This document shows, in pieces, positions 24,396 to 32,193 of a stretch of 64,000 bases of DNA. Made by a program: the position numbers and the translations under genes. How positions within the stretch are numbered: the stretch's first letter is position 1; the number at the start of each line of letters is the position of its first letter. Below the pieces are notes generated by a model that saw only the letters and a list, made by a program, of their open reading frames with translations, was not told where the DNA came from and ran no database searches. Source of the stretch: an uncultured Anaerolineae bacterium (GTDB taxonomy: Bacteria > Chloroflexota > Anaerolineae > Aggregatilineales > Phototrophicaceae); the NCBI GenBank assembly GCA_937995825.1, contig CALKJO010000005.1, forward strand, positions 124,001 through 188,000, written 5' to 3'.

Positions 24396-27112
24396 ACGTG
24401 ATTCTAACCCACGAAAACGCTGATTTTGATGCGCTCGCCGCATCATGGGCGGCGCATAAGCTGAATCGCAGCGCTGTTCCAGTGCTGCCGCTGCGGTTAA
24501 ACGCCAATGCGGCGCAGTTCATGGCGCTCTACCGCGGTGCGCTGCCATTCGTCGAACGGACAGAACTGCGCAGCAAACAGATTCAGCATATCACCTTAGT
24601 GGACACACACCGTCAGCCGCAGATCAAAGGGCTGCGCGCCAAGACGCCGACACTGATCATTGAGCATCACCCTCTGACGCGGGCGCTGGATGCCCATGAA
24701 ACATTTATGGGCGATGTGCTTGGGGCGATAACTACGCTGCTGGTCGAGCAAATGCAGGCGCATCAGGTCTCGATCAGCGCACTGGAAGCAACGCTGTTCG
24801 CGCTCGGCATTTATGAGGATACCGGATCGCTCACCTATCGGACGACGACCCCCCGCGATGTCCGCGCCGCTGCGTGGCTGCTTGAACAGGGCGCAGCGCT
24901 CGATACAGTGCGGCGCTTTCTTGAGCCGCCGCTCAGCGATGAACAGCAGGCGCTGCTTGAGAAGCTGATCAGCGCATCGATAACGCGGCGGATCGAGGGC
25001 TTCACCGTAATCGTCTGCGCGCTGCGGGTGAATTACTACATTGAGCAGCTCAACGCGGTGGCGCACCGCATCCGCGATGCGCTTGACCCGCACGCAGTGA
25101 TCCTGCTGGTGACGATGCCGCGCGGATCGGGCGAAGTGACCTTCATGATCGGACGTTCAAACCACGACTCTATCGATGTCAGCAGAGTTGCCGCGCATTT
25201 CGGCGGCGGTGGTCACAGCCGCGCCGCATCTGCAACCATCGACTCCAGCGATCTAGAACAGCTCCAGTCCGAAGTCTGGCAAGTGTTAAAACGCACGATC
25301 CATCCGGCGCTGCGCGTCGCCGATCTCATGTCCTACGGCGTGCAGACCATCGAAGCGGATGCGCTCATCAAGGAGCGCATCGGCTGGATGCGGCGCGTGG
25401 GGCATGAAGGCTATCCGGTCGTCGAAAACGGTCGCGTTGTCGGGCTGCTGACACGGCGGGACGCCGATCGCGCGCTCGAGCATGGCTTGGACACGCTCAC
25501 TGTCCGCGAGGTCATGTCAGAGGGCGCGATTACGGTGACGCCGGACGAGGGTATCGAAGCGCTGGAAGTGCGCATGGTCGAGAGTGGATGGGGGCAGATC
25601 CCGGTGGTGGACGCCGACGGCGCGCTGATCGGGATCGTAACCCGCACAGACCTGATCAAGCATTGGGTGAGAACGCACCACACACAGCCAGCGCCCCAAT
25701 CCGCATCGCCCCAACTGCCAGCCATCGCCAACCGAGTCGCAGAAGATGAGATCGCAGCAGTGCTGGGTGAGGGCGTTGCAAAACTCCTGACGCTGATCGC
25801 GCAGGAGGCGGAGACGCGCGGGCTGCGCGTCTATATTGTTGGCGGCGTCGTGCGCGATCTGCTGCTCAAGCGTCCCAATCTGGACATCGACTTCGTGGTC
25901 GAAAGCAGCCAGATCGGACTGGAAAATGGCATGAGCCGCGCAGGGATCGCTTTCGCTGAAGCGCTGGCAGCGACATACGGCGGAACCGTACACAGCTTTG
26001 CGCCGTTTGGGACGGCAAAATGGAAACTGGACTCAGCGAAACTCGGTCTGGCTAACAAAGGACTGCCCGATCATCTCGACTTCGCCACCACGCGCAGCGA
26101 GTTCTATCAGCACCCAACTGCGCTGCCCACCGTCTACAGCGGCTCGATCAAGCTCGATCTGAGTCGGCGCGATTTCACCATCAACACGCTCGCAATCCAG
26201 ATCGCGCCGATGGGAGCGGCGCAGGGTCAGATCATCGATGAGTTCGGCGGGTTGAAAGACCTGCGGGCGGGCATCATTCGGGTTTTGCACAGCCTCAGCC
26301 TGGTCGATGACCCGACGCGGATTCTGCGGGCTGTCCGCTTTGAAGTGCGGCTGAATTTCCGCATCGAGCAGCGCACAGCGTCGCTGGTGCGAACTGCCCT
26401 GCCGATGCTGCGGCGTATCACCGGGGAACGACTGCGCAATGAGCTGTCGCTGCTGCTGCGCGAAGCTGAACCCGAACGCGGGCTGTTCCTGATGCAGCCT
26501 CGCGGCATCCTGACTGCAATTCATCCGGGCTTTGTGATCACTGATGTCGAGGCGCTGGAGCGAGCCTTCAAACGAGCGCGAACCGCTTTCCCGGGCTGGG
26601 TTGAAAAACCCGCTGACATTGCTGCATTAGGCTGGCATCTGATTGGGGTTTTTCTGCCCGATAGGGAACGCACCGCTGTTTTGACGCGACTCATGATTGC
26701 AGATTCGCAAATCGCATCCATTAGCGCCAGCGCAGACATCGTTCAAAAAGCCGATCGGCTCAATGACCGCCAAGCAACCATCAGCCAGATTGATAAACTG
26801 CTGCATGGCGCGCCCGATCTGGCGCTGATCGCTGCCTGGCTCAGTCTGCCCGCTACACATGCACTGGCACAGGAGCGGATTCAGATGTATGCTACACGCT
26901 GGCGCGAGATCCGACCGCGCCTGAACGGTGACTCGCTTCGCAGCATGGGATTGAAGCCGGGACCGTGCTTCCGTATGCTTCTCGAACGGCTGCGCGATGC
27001 GCGGCTGGATATGCGGGTCACCGATGAGGATGAAGAACGCACGCTGGTAGCGCAGTGGTTGGACGAAGGAATATGCGATGACAGCGCTGGACAACCAAGC
27101 GATCACCCTTGA
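24392..27112 (+). CDS. cca: tRNA nucleotidyltransferase (CCA- or A-adding) with N-terminal DHH and CBS domains
   Basis: A 906-residue multidomain protein. Residues 1 to about 300 form a DHH phosphoesterase-like domain (THENADFDALA, LVDTH, EHH in place of DHH, GGGGHSRAAS near 270). Residues about 306-425 hold a CBS pair (MSYGVQTIEAD, MSEGAITVTPDEG). From about 480 comes the class II nucleotidyltransferase head GGVVRDLLLKRPNLDIDFVVE with the DxD metal site, then the RITGERLRNELSLLLRE neck and a helical tail. Aquifex and several other phyla have this long form. It repairs or adds the tRNA 3' end; whether it adds A only or CCA cannot be decided here. It overlaps both neighbours. Confidence 0.9.
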   Translation: MNVILTHENADFDALAASWAAHKLNRSAVPVLPLRLNANAAQFMALYRGALPFVERTELRSKQIQHITLVDTHRQPQIKGLRAKTPTLIIEHHPLTRALDAHETFMGDVLGAITTLLVEQMQAHQVSISALEATLFALGIYEDTGSLTYRTTTPRDVRAAAWLLEQGAALDTVRRFLEPPLSDEQQALLEKLISASITRRIEGFTVIVCALRVNYYIEQLNAVAHRIRDALDPHAVILLVTMPRGSGEVTFMIGRSNHDSIDVSRVAAHFGGGGHSRAASATIDSSDLEQLQSEVWQVLKRTIHPALRVADLMSYGVQTIEADALIKERIGWMRRVGHEGYPVVENGRVVGLLTRRDADRALEHGLDTLTVREVMSEGAITVTPDEGIEALEVRMVESGWGQIPVVDADGALIGIVTRTDLIKHWVRTHHTQPAPQSASPQLPAIANRVAEDEIAAVLGEGVAKLLTLIAQEAETRGLRVYIVGGVVRDLLLKRPNLDIDFVVESSQIGLENGMSRAGIAFAEALAATYGGTVHSFAPFGTAKWKLDSAKLGLANKGLPDHLDFATTRSEFYQHPTALPTVYSGSIKLDLSRRDFTINTLAIQIAPMGAAQGQIIDEFGGLKDLRAGIIRVLHSLSLVDDPTRILRAVRFEVRLNFRIEQRTASLVRTALPMLRRITGERLRNELSLLLREAEPERGLFLMQPRGILTAIHPGFVITDVEALERAFKRARTAFPGWVEKPADIAALGWHLIGVFLPDRERTAVLTRLMIADSQIASISASADIVQKADRLNDRQATISQIDKLLHGAPDLALIAAWLSLPATHALAQERIQMYATRWREIRPRLNGDSLRSMGLKPGPCFRMLLERLRDARLDMRVTDEDEERTLVAQWLDEGICDDSAGQPSDHP

Positions 27113-27614
27113 GATCAATCTGACCATCCGGCTTGCGAGTCAGACAGATTTACCCAAATTAGAATGGTATGGGCGGTATAAGCATTTTCGGCGTCTGTTT
27201 CGACGCACCTTCAGTGAGCAGCTTCGCGGTCGGCGCTGGATGCTGGTGGCGGACTGCAACGGCTTTCCGATTGGGCAGCTCTTTGTGCAGTTGAACAGCG
27301 GGGAACAGCATCTCGCCGATGGCAGCCGGCGCGCCTATTTCTACGCGCTGCGGGTGATGGAGATGTTTCGCGGCATGGGCGTTGGGACACACCTGATCAC
27401 CGAAGCGGAGGCGATGCTGCATGAAGGTGGTTTCCGCTGGGCGACGATTGCGGCGGCGAAAGAAAATGCGGGCGCGCGGCGTCTGTATGAGCGTCTGGGG
27501 TATCGCGTTTTCGCGGAAGACCCAGGCAAGTGGAGTTACGTCGATCACACCGGAACGCTGCAGCATGTCCATGAACCGTGCTGGATCATGGAAAAAAAGT
27601 TACAGCCACGCTAG
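27078..27614 (+). CDS. GNAT-family N-acetyltransferase
   Basis: A 178-residue acetyltransferase. The acetyl-CoA loop region reads ALRVMEMFRGMGVGTHLI (a Q/RxxGxG/A-type motif), followed by AAAKENAGARRLYERLGY, both characteristic of GNAT enzymes. The acceptor is unknown. The start ATG lies 35 nt inside the end of the CCA-transferase gene with GAAGGA at suitable spacing. The 27615-27700 gap after it holds nothing recognisable. Confidence 0.85.
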   Translation: MTALDNQAITLEINLTIRLASQTDLPKLEWYGRYKHFRRLFRRTFSEQLRGRRWMLVADCNGFPIGQLFVQLNSGEQHLADGSRRAYFYALRVMEMFRGMGVGTHLITEAEAMLHEGGFRWATIAAAKENAGARRLYERLGYRVFAEDPGKWSYVDHTGTLQHVHEPCWIMEKKLQPR

Positions 27615-27700
27615 AATGGCGAAACGTGTAAATGCTCTGTTTGGATTTGTTCCGCTCAGGATAGTTGTTTAGTGGCAGTATTGAGGAGTGCAAGTTCGCT

Positions 27701-28036
27701 ATGGCGATTCAAGACAGCGCAGTGCGGGTTATTCGATGGAATGGCAGCCAGCATCCAACGCTGTCCATCATCACTCGGCAGATGCAGAAAGAAGGTCTGC
27801 GCCCGTACACCTGGGAGAACACGCCCAATTACCGGTACGCCTGCCGCAGCCATAATTACACAAAAGTTTTGTATGTCGTTGAAGGCACTCTAGAAATCAC
27901 CCTGCCAGACACGAATCAGCGCGTCAAGCTGCGCAGCGGCGACCGCGTTGAGATTCCCGCCGGCGTCCGTCACGGCGCGATTGTCGGCAGCGCAGGCGCA
28001 AAGTGCGTTGAAGCATCAATGACACAGCGCCTATAG
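27701..28036 (+). CDS. Small cupin-domain protein
   Basis: A 111-residue single-domain cupin: a beta barrel with YTKVLYVVEGTLEITLPD and LRSGDRVEIPAGVRHGAIVGSAG, equivalent to the two cupin motifs with histidine and glutamate metal ligands. The role may be a metal-dependent isomerase, dioxygenase or sensor. The ATG at 27701 (MAIQDSAVRV) is used with GAGGAG about 12 nt upstream; an in-frame upstream codon at 27665 is less likely. It is 4 nt from the molybdoprotein gene. Confidence 0.82.
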   Translation: MAIQDSAVRVIRWNGSQHPTLSIITRQMQKEGLRPYTWENTPNYRYACRSHNYTKVLYVVEGTLEITLPDTNQRVKLRSGDRVEIPAGVRHGAIVGSAGAKCVEASMTQRL

Positions 28037-28040
28037 GGTT

Positions 28041-28823
28041 ATGTCGAGGACATTCTTCATACAGCATATCCGCGCCGTACCACAATTGAATGCCGATCAC
28101 TGGTCATTCTGTATCAGCGATGGCGTCCACATCCCCCTGATCCTAAGCTATCGCGAACTGATCGCTCTGCCTGCTACGCGGTTCGAGGCATCGTTCGCCT
28201 GCGCTGCTGGATCGGGGTTGATCGCGTCAGCATCGTGGCGCGGCGTCTCACTAGGTGACCTGCTGGAGAGATTCGGCTCATCTCTCCCCTACGCGACAGC
28301 CTACAGCGCCGACGGCTACAGCGCAAGCTATCCCCTGGCGCTGATTGAGCGGGCATACCTGATTTACGAGATGGATGGAGCGCCGCTTCCACCAGAACAT
28401 GGCTTTCCGGCGCGGCTGATCGTCCCTGGATGCGCAGGCTGCAAAATGCCCAAATGGGTGCAGCGCCTCAATCTGACGGCGGAGCATGTGCCAGGCTTCT
28501 GGGAACAGCGCGGCGCACCGCTGGACAGCGTAGGTCAGGCGGACGCCAACCTGATCGGCGCGGTGCAGCAGACGGATGGGATGATCCGGCTGCATGGCAT
28601 GGCGCTGAACACTTCAGGCGCGGAGATGGCGCTTGAGATTCGTTTTGATGGCGGCGCATGGCTGCGGATCGAACTCCCAAGCCGCGAACAAAACCGCGCC
28701 TTCGAGTGGCAGTATGCATGGCGACCGGCGTATGCAGGTGATTTTCTGGTCGAACTGCGTATTAATGCTGGCGAACCGCAGTACAAAACGATTTTGCGCG
28801 TCGGGCTGGAGAACGTGTTATGA
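28041..28823 (+). CDS. Sulfite-oxidase-family molybdopterin-binding protein
   Basis: A 260-residue protein. The first 165 residues match the oxidoreductase molybdopterin-binding domain: C54 in SFACAAGSGL, in the place of the Mo-ligating cysteine, then WRGVSLGDLLERFG, YEMDGAPLPPEHGFPARLIVPG and KMPKWVQRLNL. Residues about 170-255 look like the Ig-like Mo-co dimerisation domain (VELRINAGEPQ). No signal peptide or heme site is present, so the protein appears cytosolic unless exported with a partner. Its end overlaps the start of the Tat-signal gene in an ATGA. The natural substrate is unknown. Confidence 0.82.
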   Translation: MSRTFFIQHIRAVPQLNADHWSFCISDGVHIPLILSYRELIALPATRFEASFACAAGSGLIASASWRGVSLGDLLERFGSSLPYATAYSADGYSASYPLALIERAYLIYEMDGAPLPPEHGFPARLIVPGCAGCKMPKWVQRLNLTAEHVPGFWEQRGAPLDSVGQADANLIGAVQQTDGMIRLHGMALNTSGAEMALEIRFDGGAWLRIELPSREQNRAFEWQYAWRPAYAGDFLVELRINAGEPQYKTILRVGLENVL

Positions 28824-29122
28824 ACAAGCTGTCGCGGCGTCAATTCCTGATTGGAGCAAGTTTGGGCATCGCAGCAGGCACAGCACTGCACTTTGCAGCT
28901 CCAATGACCCCAAGTCAGCACCGGATCGCGGCAGCTGATGCGCCTGTTCGTAGTTGGGCAGCCGCTGATGCGCCGCTGATCGCGCGCGCATCACAGGGAC
29001 AAACTGCGTTCGAGGTGGATCGCATTGAGACGGTCAGCGGAGCCTGGATCGCGGTCGCAGACTCAGCAGGCAGCATCATCGGTTGGTCACCTGCGGGGGC
29101 ATGGCGGCTCAGCAAGACCTAA
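28820..29122 (+). CDS. Short Tat-signal protein with an SH3b-like C-terminus
   Basis: A 100-residue protein. The N-terminus MNKLSRRQFLIGASLGIA fits the twin-arginine consensus SRRxFLx, with a hydrophobic stretch after it. The C-terminal 45 residues (SGAWIAVADSAGSIIGWSP) resemble a small SH3b domain. It overlaps the molybdoprotein gene by ATGA, so it could be an exported partner or chaperone-like subunit; that is inference. An 83-bp gap follows before the CcdA gene with no firm signal in it. Confidence 0.65.
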   Translation: MNKLSRRQFLIGASLGIAAGTALHFAAPMTPSQHRIAAADAPVRSWAAADAPLIARASQGQTAFEVDRIETVSGAWIAVADSAGSIIGWSPAGAWRLSKT

Positions 29123-29205
29123 CGTCGGGCAAGCGACAATCCGCGCCGCTCATTTTGGCGTATGATAAAGACATGGAAGCAGTTTGAGTTGACAGGATTT
29201 GGCTC

Positions 29206-30750
29206 GTGGAAGTCAATATTGGGATCGCGCTGATCGCCGGGCTGGTGTCGTTTTTGTCGCCCTGTGTGCTGCCGCTTGTTCCAGCCTATATCGGTTACAT
29301 GGGCGGTCGGGTGACCAACACAGTTGCCGCGCAAACCAGCGCAGGCACGCTGGTTGAGCCGACCGCAGTCAGCCGCATCAGCACGGTTCTGCACGGCATG
29401 ATGTTCGTGCTGGGATTCACGTTCGTGTTTGTCGTGTTTGGGCTGCTGACGACAGCATTCATCCGGCAGGTGGGCGGATCGAATATCGCGCTGGTGCGGG
29501 ATATTATCGGTCGAGTCGGCGGCGTAGTGATCGTTTTCTTCGGACTGCACTTCATGGGCATCCTGCCGGCGCTGCTGCGGAGACTGGCGGCTTCACCCTT
29601 GATCGCGTCGCCGCTCTTTACGGCAGTCGCGCTGGTGCTGGTGAGTGGACTGCTGATGTGGGCGCTGATCGACTGGCTGATCACGGTTCCGGCGGTGGTG
29701 CTGCTGGCGCTGTGGATGGTTCTCGGCAGTGGCTTCAGCGCGCCGCGTCGATTCTGGGAGCGCACATTGAACAGTTTTCAGACCGCGCTCTACACCGACA
29801 CACGGCGTCAGATGGTCGCCAGAGGCGAACAGAGCTATGCCAGCTCCGCACTGATGGGTGTGGTGTTTGCAGCAGGATGGACGCCCTGTATCGGACCCAT
29901 CTACGGCAGCATCCTGACGCTGGCAGCGACCAGCGCCGAGATCGGCGGCGCAGCCGGGCAGATGATCGCATATTCGCTCGGCTTAGGCATCCCATTTTTG
30001 ATCACAGCGGCGCTGCTGGACAGCGCGCAGCTCGCGCTGCGCAAATTGCAGCGGCATCTGCGCACAATTGAACTGGTCAGCGGCGCGTTTCTGGTCATCA
30101 TCGGAATTTTGGTCGCCAGCGGACGCTTGCAGCAGCTCAGCCAGACCTTCGCCACCGATTTTGCAGATTTCTCCTACACACTGGAGGAATGCGCAGCGGC
30201 ATGGTCACGGGGACAGATCACTTTGGGCAAGATCGGCAGCTGCCTGGAGGAGCGTTCGCGATTCGCAGCGCCAGCGCAGCCGGCTGGCGCGCAGTCATCC
30301 CTGAACAGCGCCGAAGCCGGCACAATCGGGCTGGGGATCGGGCAGATCGCCCCGGATTTCACCGCCGTCACCGATACAGGCGATGTAGTGCAGCTCTGGG
30401 ACATGCGCGGAGAAGTCGTCATCCTGAATTTCTGGGCGACCTGGTGCGCGCCGTGCCGGATCGAAATGCCAGAATTTGAACGCGCCCACCAGCGCGGAAT
30501 CGCCCGCGTTGTCGCAGTCAACAGCGGCGAAACCGCTGACCAAGTCGCCGCCTTTCGCGCCGAATACGGACTGACATTCCACCTCGCGCTCGACCAACGC
30601 GAGCAAATCCAGGCTCTGTATGGGATCACCAATTATCCCAGCACTTTCATCATCGACCGCGATGGCGCGATCCGAACGCGTATTTTCGGCGCGCTGTCGC
30701 CTGAGCAGATCGAAGGGCTGTTAAACGATCCCCTGATCGCCCTGTCATGA
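29206..30750 (+). CDS. CcdA-type thiol-disulfide transporter fused to a TlpA-like thioredoxin domain
   Basis: A 514-residue protein. The membrane domain (about 1-310) is CcdA/DsbD-like, with redox cysteines C20 in FLSPCVLPL and C228 in GWTPCIGPIYG. After a linker, residues about 375-510 form a TlpA/AhpC-type thioredoxin with WCAPC at 413-417 and the cis-Pro segment NYPSTF. CcdA carries electrons across the membrane; the fused domain would receive them outside, for cytochrome c maturation or protein disulfide reduction. Spacing between the two membrane cysteines is about 80 residues longer than in ordinary CcdA, with extra hydrophobic segments. GTG start at 29206 with AGGA upstream. Confidence 0.88.
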   Translation: MEVNIGIALIAGLVSFLSPCVLPLVPAYIGYMGGRVTNTVAAQTSAGTLVEPTAVSRISTVLHGMMFVLGFTFVFVVFGLLTTAFIRQVGGSNIALVRDIIGRVGGVVIVFFGLHFMGILPALLRRLAASPLIASPLFTAVALVLVSGLLMWALIDWLITVPAVVLLALWMVLGSGFSAPRRFWERTLNSFQTALYTDTRRQMVARGEQSYASSALMGVVFAAGWTPCIGPIYGSILTLAATSAEIGGAAGQMIAYSLGLGIPFLITAALLDSAQLALRKLQRHLRTIELVSGAFLVIIGILVASGRLQQLSQTFATDFADFSYTLEECAAAWSRGQITLGKIGSCLEERSRFAAPAQPAGAQSSLNSAEAGTIGLGIGQIAPDFTAVTDTGDVVQLWDMRGEVVILNFWATWCAPCRIEMPEFERAHQRGIARVVAVNSGETADQVAAFRAEYGLTFHLALDQREQIQALYGITNYPSTFIIDRDGAIRTRIFGALSPEQIEGLLNDPLIALS

Positions 30751-31295
30751 CCCGGCTGATCCGCTGGACGGCGGGCGCACTGTGCCTGATCGCAGCAGTG
30801 GCGCTGGTGATCTCGGCAGGTCTGCCAGAGCGCGCTGCCTATACAGGAAGCTTTCAAATCGATGGCGCATGGCGCGCACCGGAGATCGGGGCATTCGCGC
30901 CGGAATTCAGCGCGGTCGGGCTGGATGGACGGACGGTGAGCGCTGCATCGTGGCTTGGTCAGCCGGCGGTGATCAATTTCTGGGCGACCTGGTGCATCCC
31001 CTGCGAGATCGAGCTGCCGGAGCTGATCGGGCTGTCTGAGAACGGCGTTCGCGTGCTGGCGGTCAACCTAGGCGAGCCGCCAGCGCAGATTCAGCGCTGG
31101 CTTGCAGCGCGTCAGCTTGCTCTCCCCTCGGATTTCATCATCCCGCTCGATCTCACTGGTGCGATTGCGGCGCGCTACGCGCTGCGCGGACAGCCGATGA
31201 GCTTTGTCCTTGCGCCGGACGGCAAGATCGCGCATATTTTCTTCGGTGCGACCACCCGCTCAGCAGTCGAGTCGGTGCTTGCGCCGTACCGCTAA
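30747..31295 (+). CDS. Membrane-anchored TlpA/ResA-like thioredoxin
   Basis: A 182-residue protein with an N-terminal signal anchor (TAGALCLIAAVALVISAG) and an extracytoplasmic thioredoxin fold with WCIPC at residues 82-86, the ELPEL element after it, and a cis-Pro in GQPMSF. It overlaps the CcdA-thioredoxin gene by ATGA. The pair would provide two extracytoplasmic thioredoxins fed by a single CcdA domain, likely acting on apocytochrome c or other exported thiols. Confidence 0.88.
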   Translation: MTRLIRWTAGALCLIAAVALVISAGLPERAAYTGSFQIDGAWRAPEIGAFAPEFSAVGLDGRTVSAASWLGQPAVINFWATWCIPCEIELPELIGLSENGVRVLAVNLGEPPAQIQRWLAARQLALPSDFIIPLDLTGAIAARYALRGQPMSFVLAPDGKIAHIFFGATTRSAVESVLAPYR

Positions 31296-31313
31296 CCCAC
31301 TCACGGAGATCGT

Positions 31314-32111
31314 ATGTCCAATCGAAGCCTACCGCCGGGTCGTCTTCGCGCCAATTTGTGGATTCTGTGGTTCACTAGGCGCTGGCTGCGCGTGATCCTG
31401 GTATTACTGGGGCTGTACAGCACGCTCCCATTCGCTGCTCCAGCGCTTATGCACTTCGGAGCGCGCGATCTGGCGCAGGTGCTTTACACATTTTACAGCC
31501 CATTCTGCCATCAGTTCGCGTTTCGCTCGCTGTTTCTGTTCGGCGAGCAGGCGGCGTATCCGCGCAGCATCAGCCGAACCGACCTGCTGCCATTTGAGGA
31601 GGCCGTGCGCGGCTCGCCGGAGTTTGAGCAAGCGCTTCATCAAGCGGCGCAGTTCTTCGGGTTGACCGATTCCAACCTCATCGCCGACTTTGACCCATAC
31701 GTCTTTTCACCGCTGCTACAAATATCAGCACGGTTCTTCCCTGGAAATGAACAAATGGGCTATAAAACGGCGTTATGCGCGCGCGATGTAGCGATCTATC
31801 TGGCGATGTTCGTCGGCGGGCTGGTCTATAGTCTGCCGGCAGTTCGGCGGCGGCTGCGCCCTGCCCCAATCCTGCTGTATATATTCCTCGGCTTGGGTCC
31901 CATCGGGATCGACGGTATGAGCCAGCTTCTGAGCTATCCCCCCTTCAATCTCTGGGAACCGCGCGAGACAACGCCGTTTTTCCGCATTCTGACTGGGATT
32001 GTATTCGGGCTGATGAATATCTGGATCGGTTTTCCGTATCTGGAACGCTCGATGCGCGAGTCCCGTGACCGAATTCGCTCCAAGCTGGCGAAGATCGGCG
32101 TGCAGACGTAA
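31314..32111 (+). CDS. DUF2085 membrane protein
   Basis: A 265-residue protein with about five hydrophobic segments. The motifs FYSPFCHQFAFRSLFLFGEQ and CARDVAIYLAMFVGGL are the hallmarks of DUF2085, with conserved cysteines in each; the end GPIGIDGMSQLL also fits. The function of the family is unknown; the paired cysteines and the position after CcdA and TlpA genes suggest a thiol- or metal-linked membrane role. The ATG has GGAG 6 nt upstream. Confidence 0.85.
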   Translation: MSNRSLPPGRLRANLWILWFTRRWLRVILVLLGLYSTLPFAAPALMHFGARDLAQVLYTFYSPFCHQFAFRSLFLFGEQAAYPRSISRTDLLPFEEAVRGSPEFEQALHQAAQFFGLTDSNLIADFDPYVFSPLLQISARFFPGNEQMGYKTALCARDVAIYLAMFVGGLVYSLPAVRRRLRPAPILLYIFLGLGPIGIDGMSQLLSYPPFNLWEPRETTPFFRILTGIVFGLMNIWIGFPYLERSMRESRDRIRSKLAKIGVQT

Positions 32112-32142
32112 AACAGTCCCACTCCTAGTAAGTGGGACTGTT
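32112..32142. terminator. Perfect 12-bp hairpin downstream of DUF2085
   Basis: AACAGTCCCACT (32112-32123) is the exact complement of AGTGGGACTGTT (32131-32142) around a 7-nt loop. It begins right at the end of the DUF2085 stop codon. No T-run follows on the plus strand, so termination may need the next hairpin or Rho; it could also protect the 3' end. Confidence 0.55.
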
Positions 32143-32157
32143 GATGTCATGCTCGAT

Positions 32158-32188
32158 GAAGGTGGGCAAATCCCACCTTCAATCGTTT
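32158..32188. terminator. Second hairpin between convergent genes
   Basis: GAAGGTGGG (32158-32166) pairs exactly with CCCACCTTC (32172-32180) over a 5-nt loop, followed on the plus strand by AATCGTTTT. It lies between DUF2085 and the convergent pilus-type operon, and with the hairpin at 32112 may form a bidirectional stop. Confidence 0.58.
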
Positions 32189-32193
32189 TCGCT

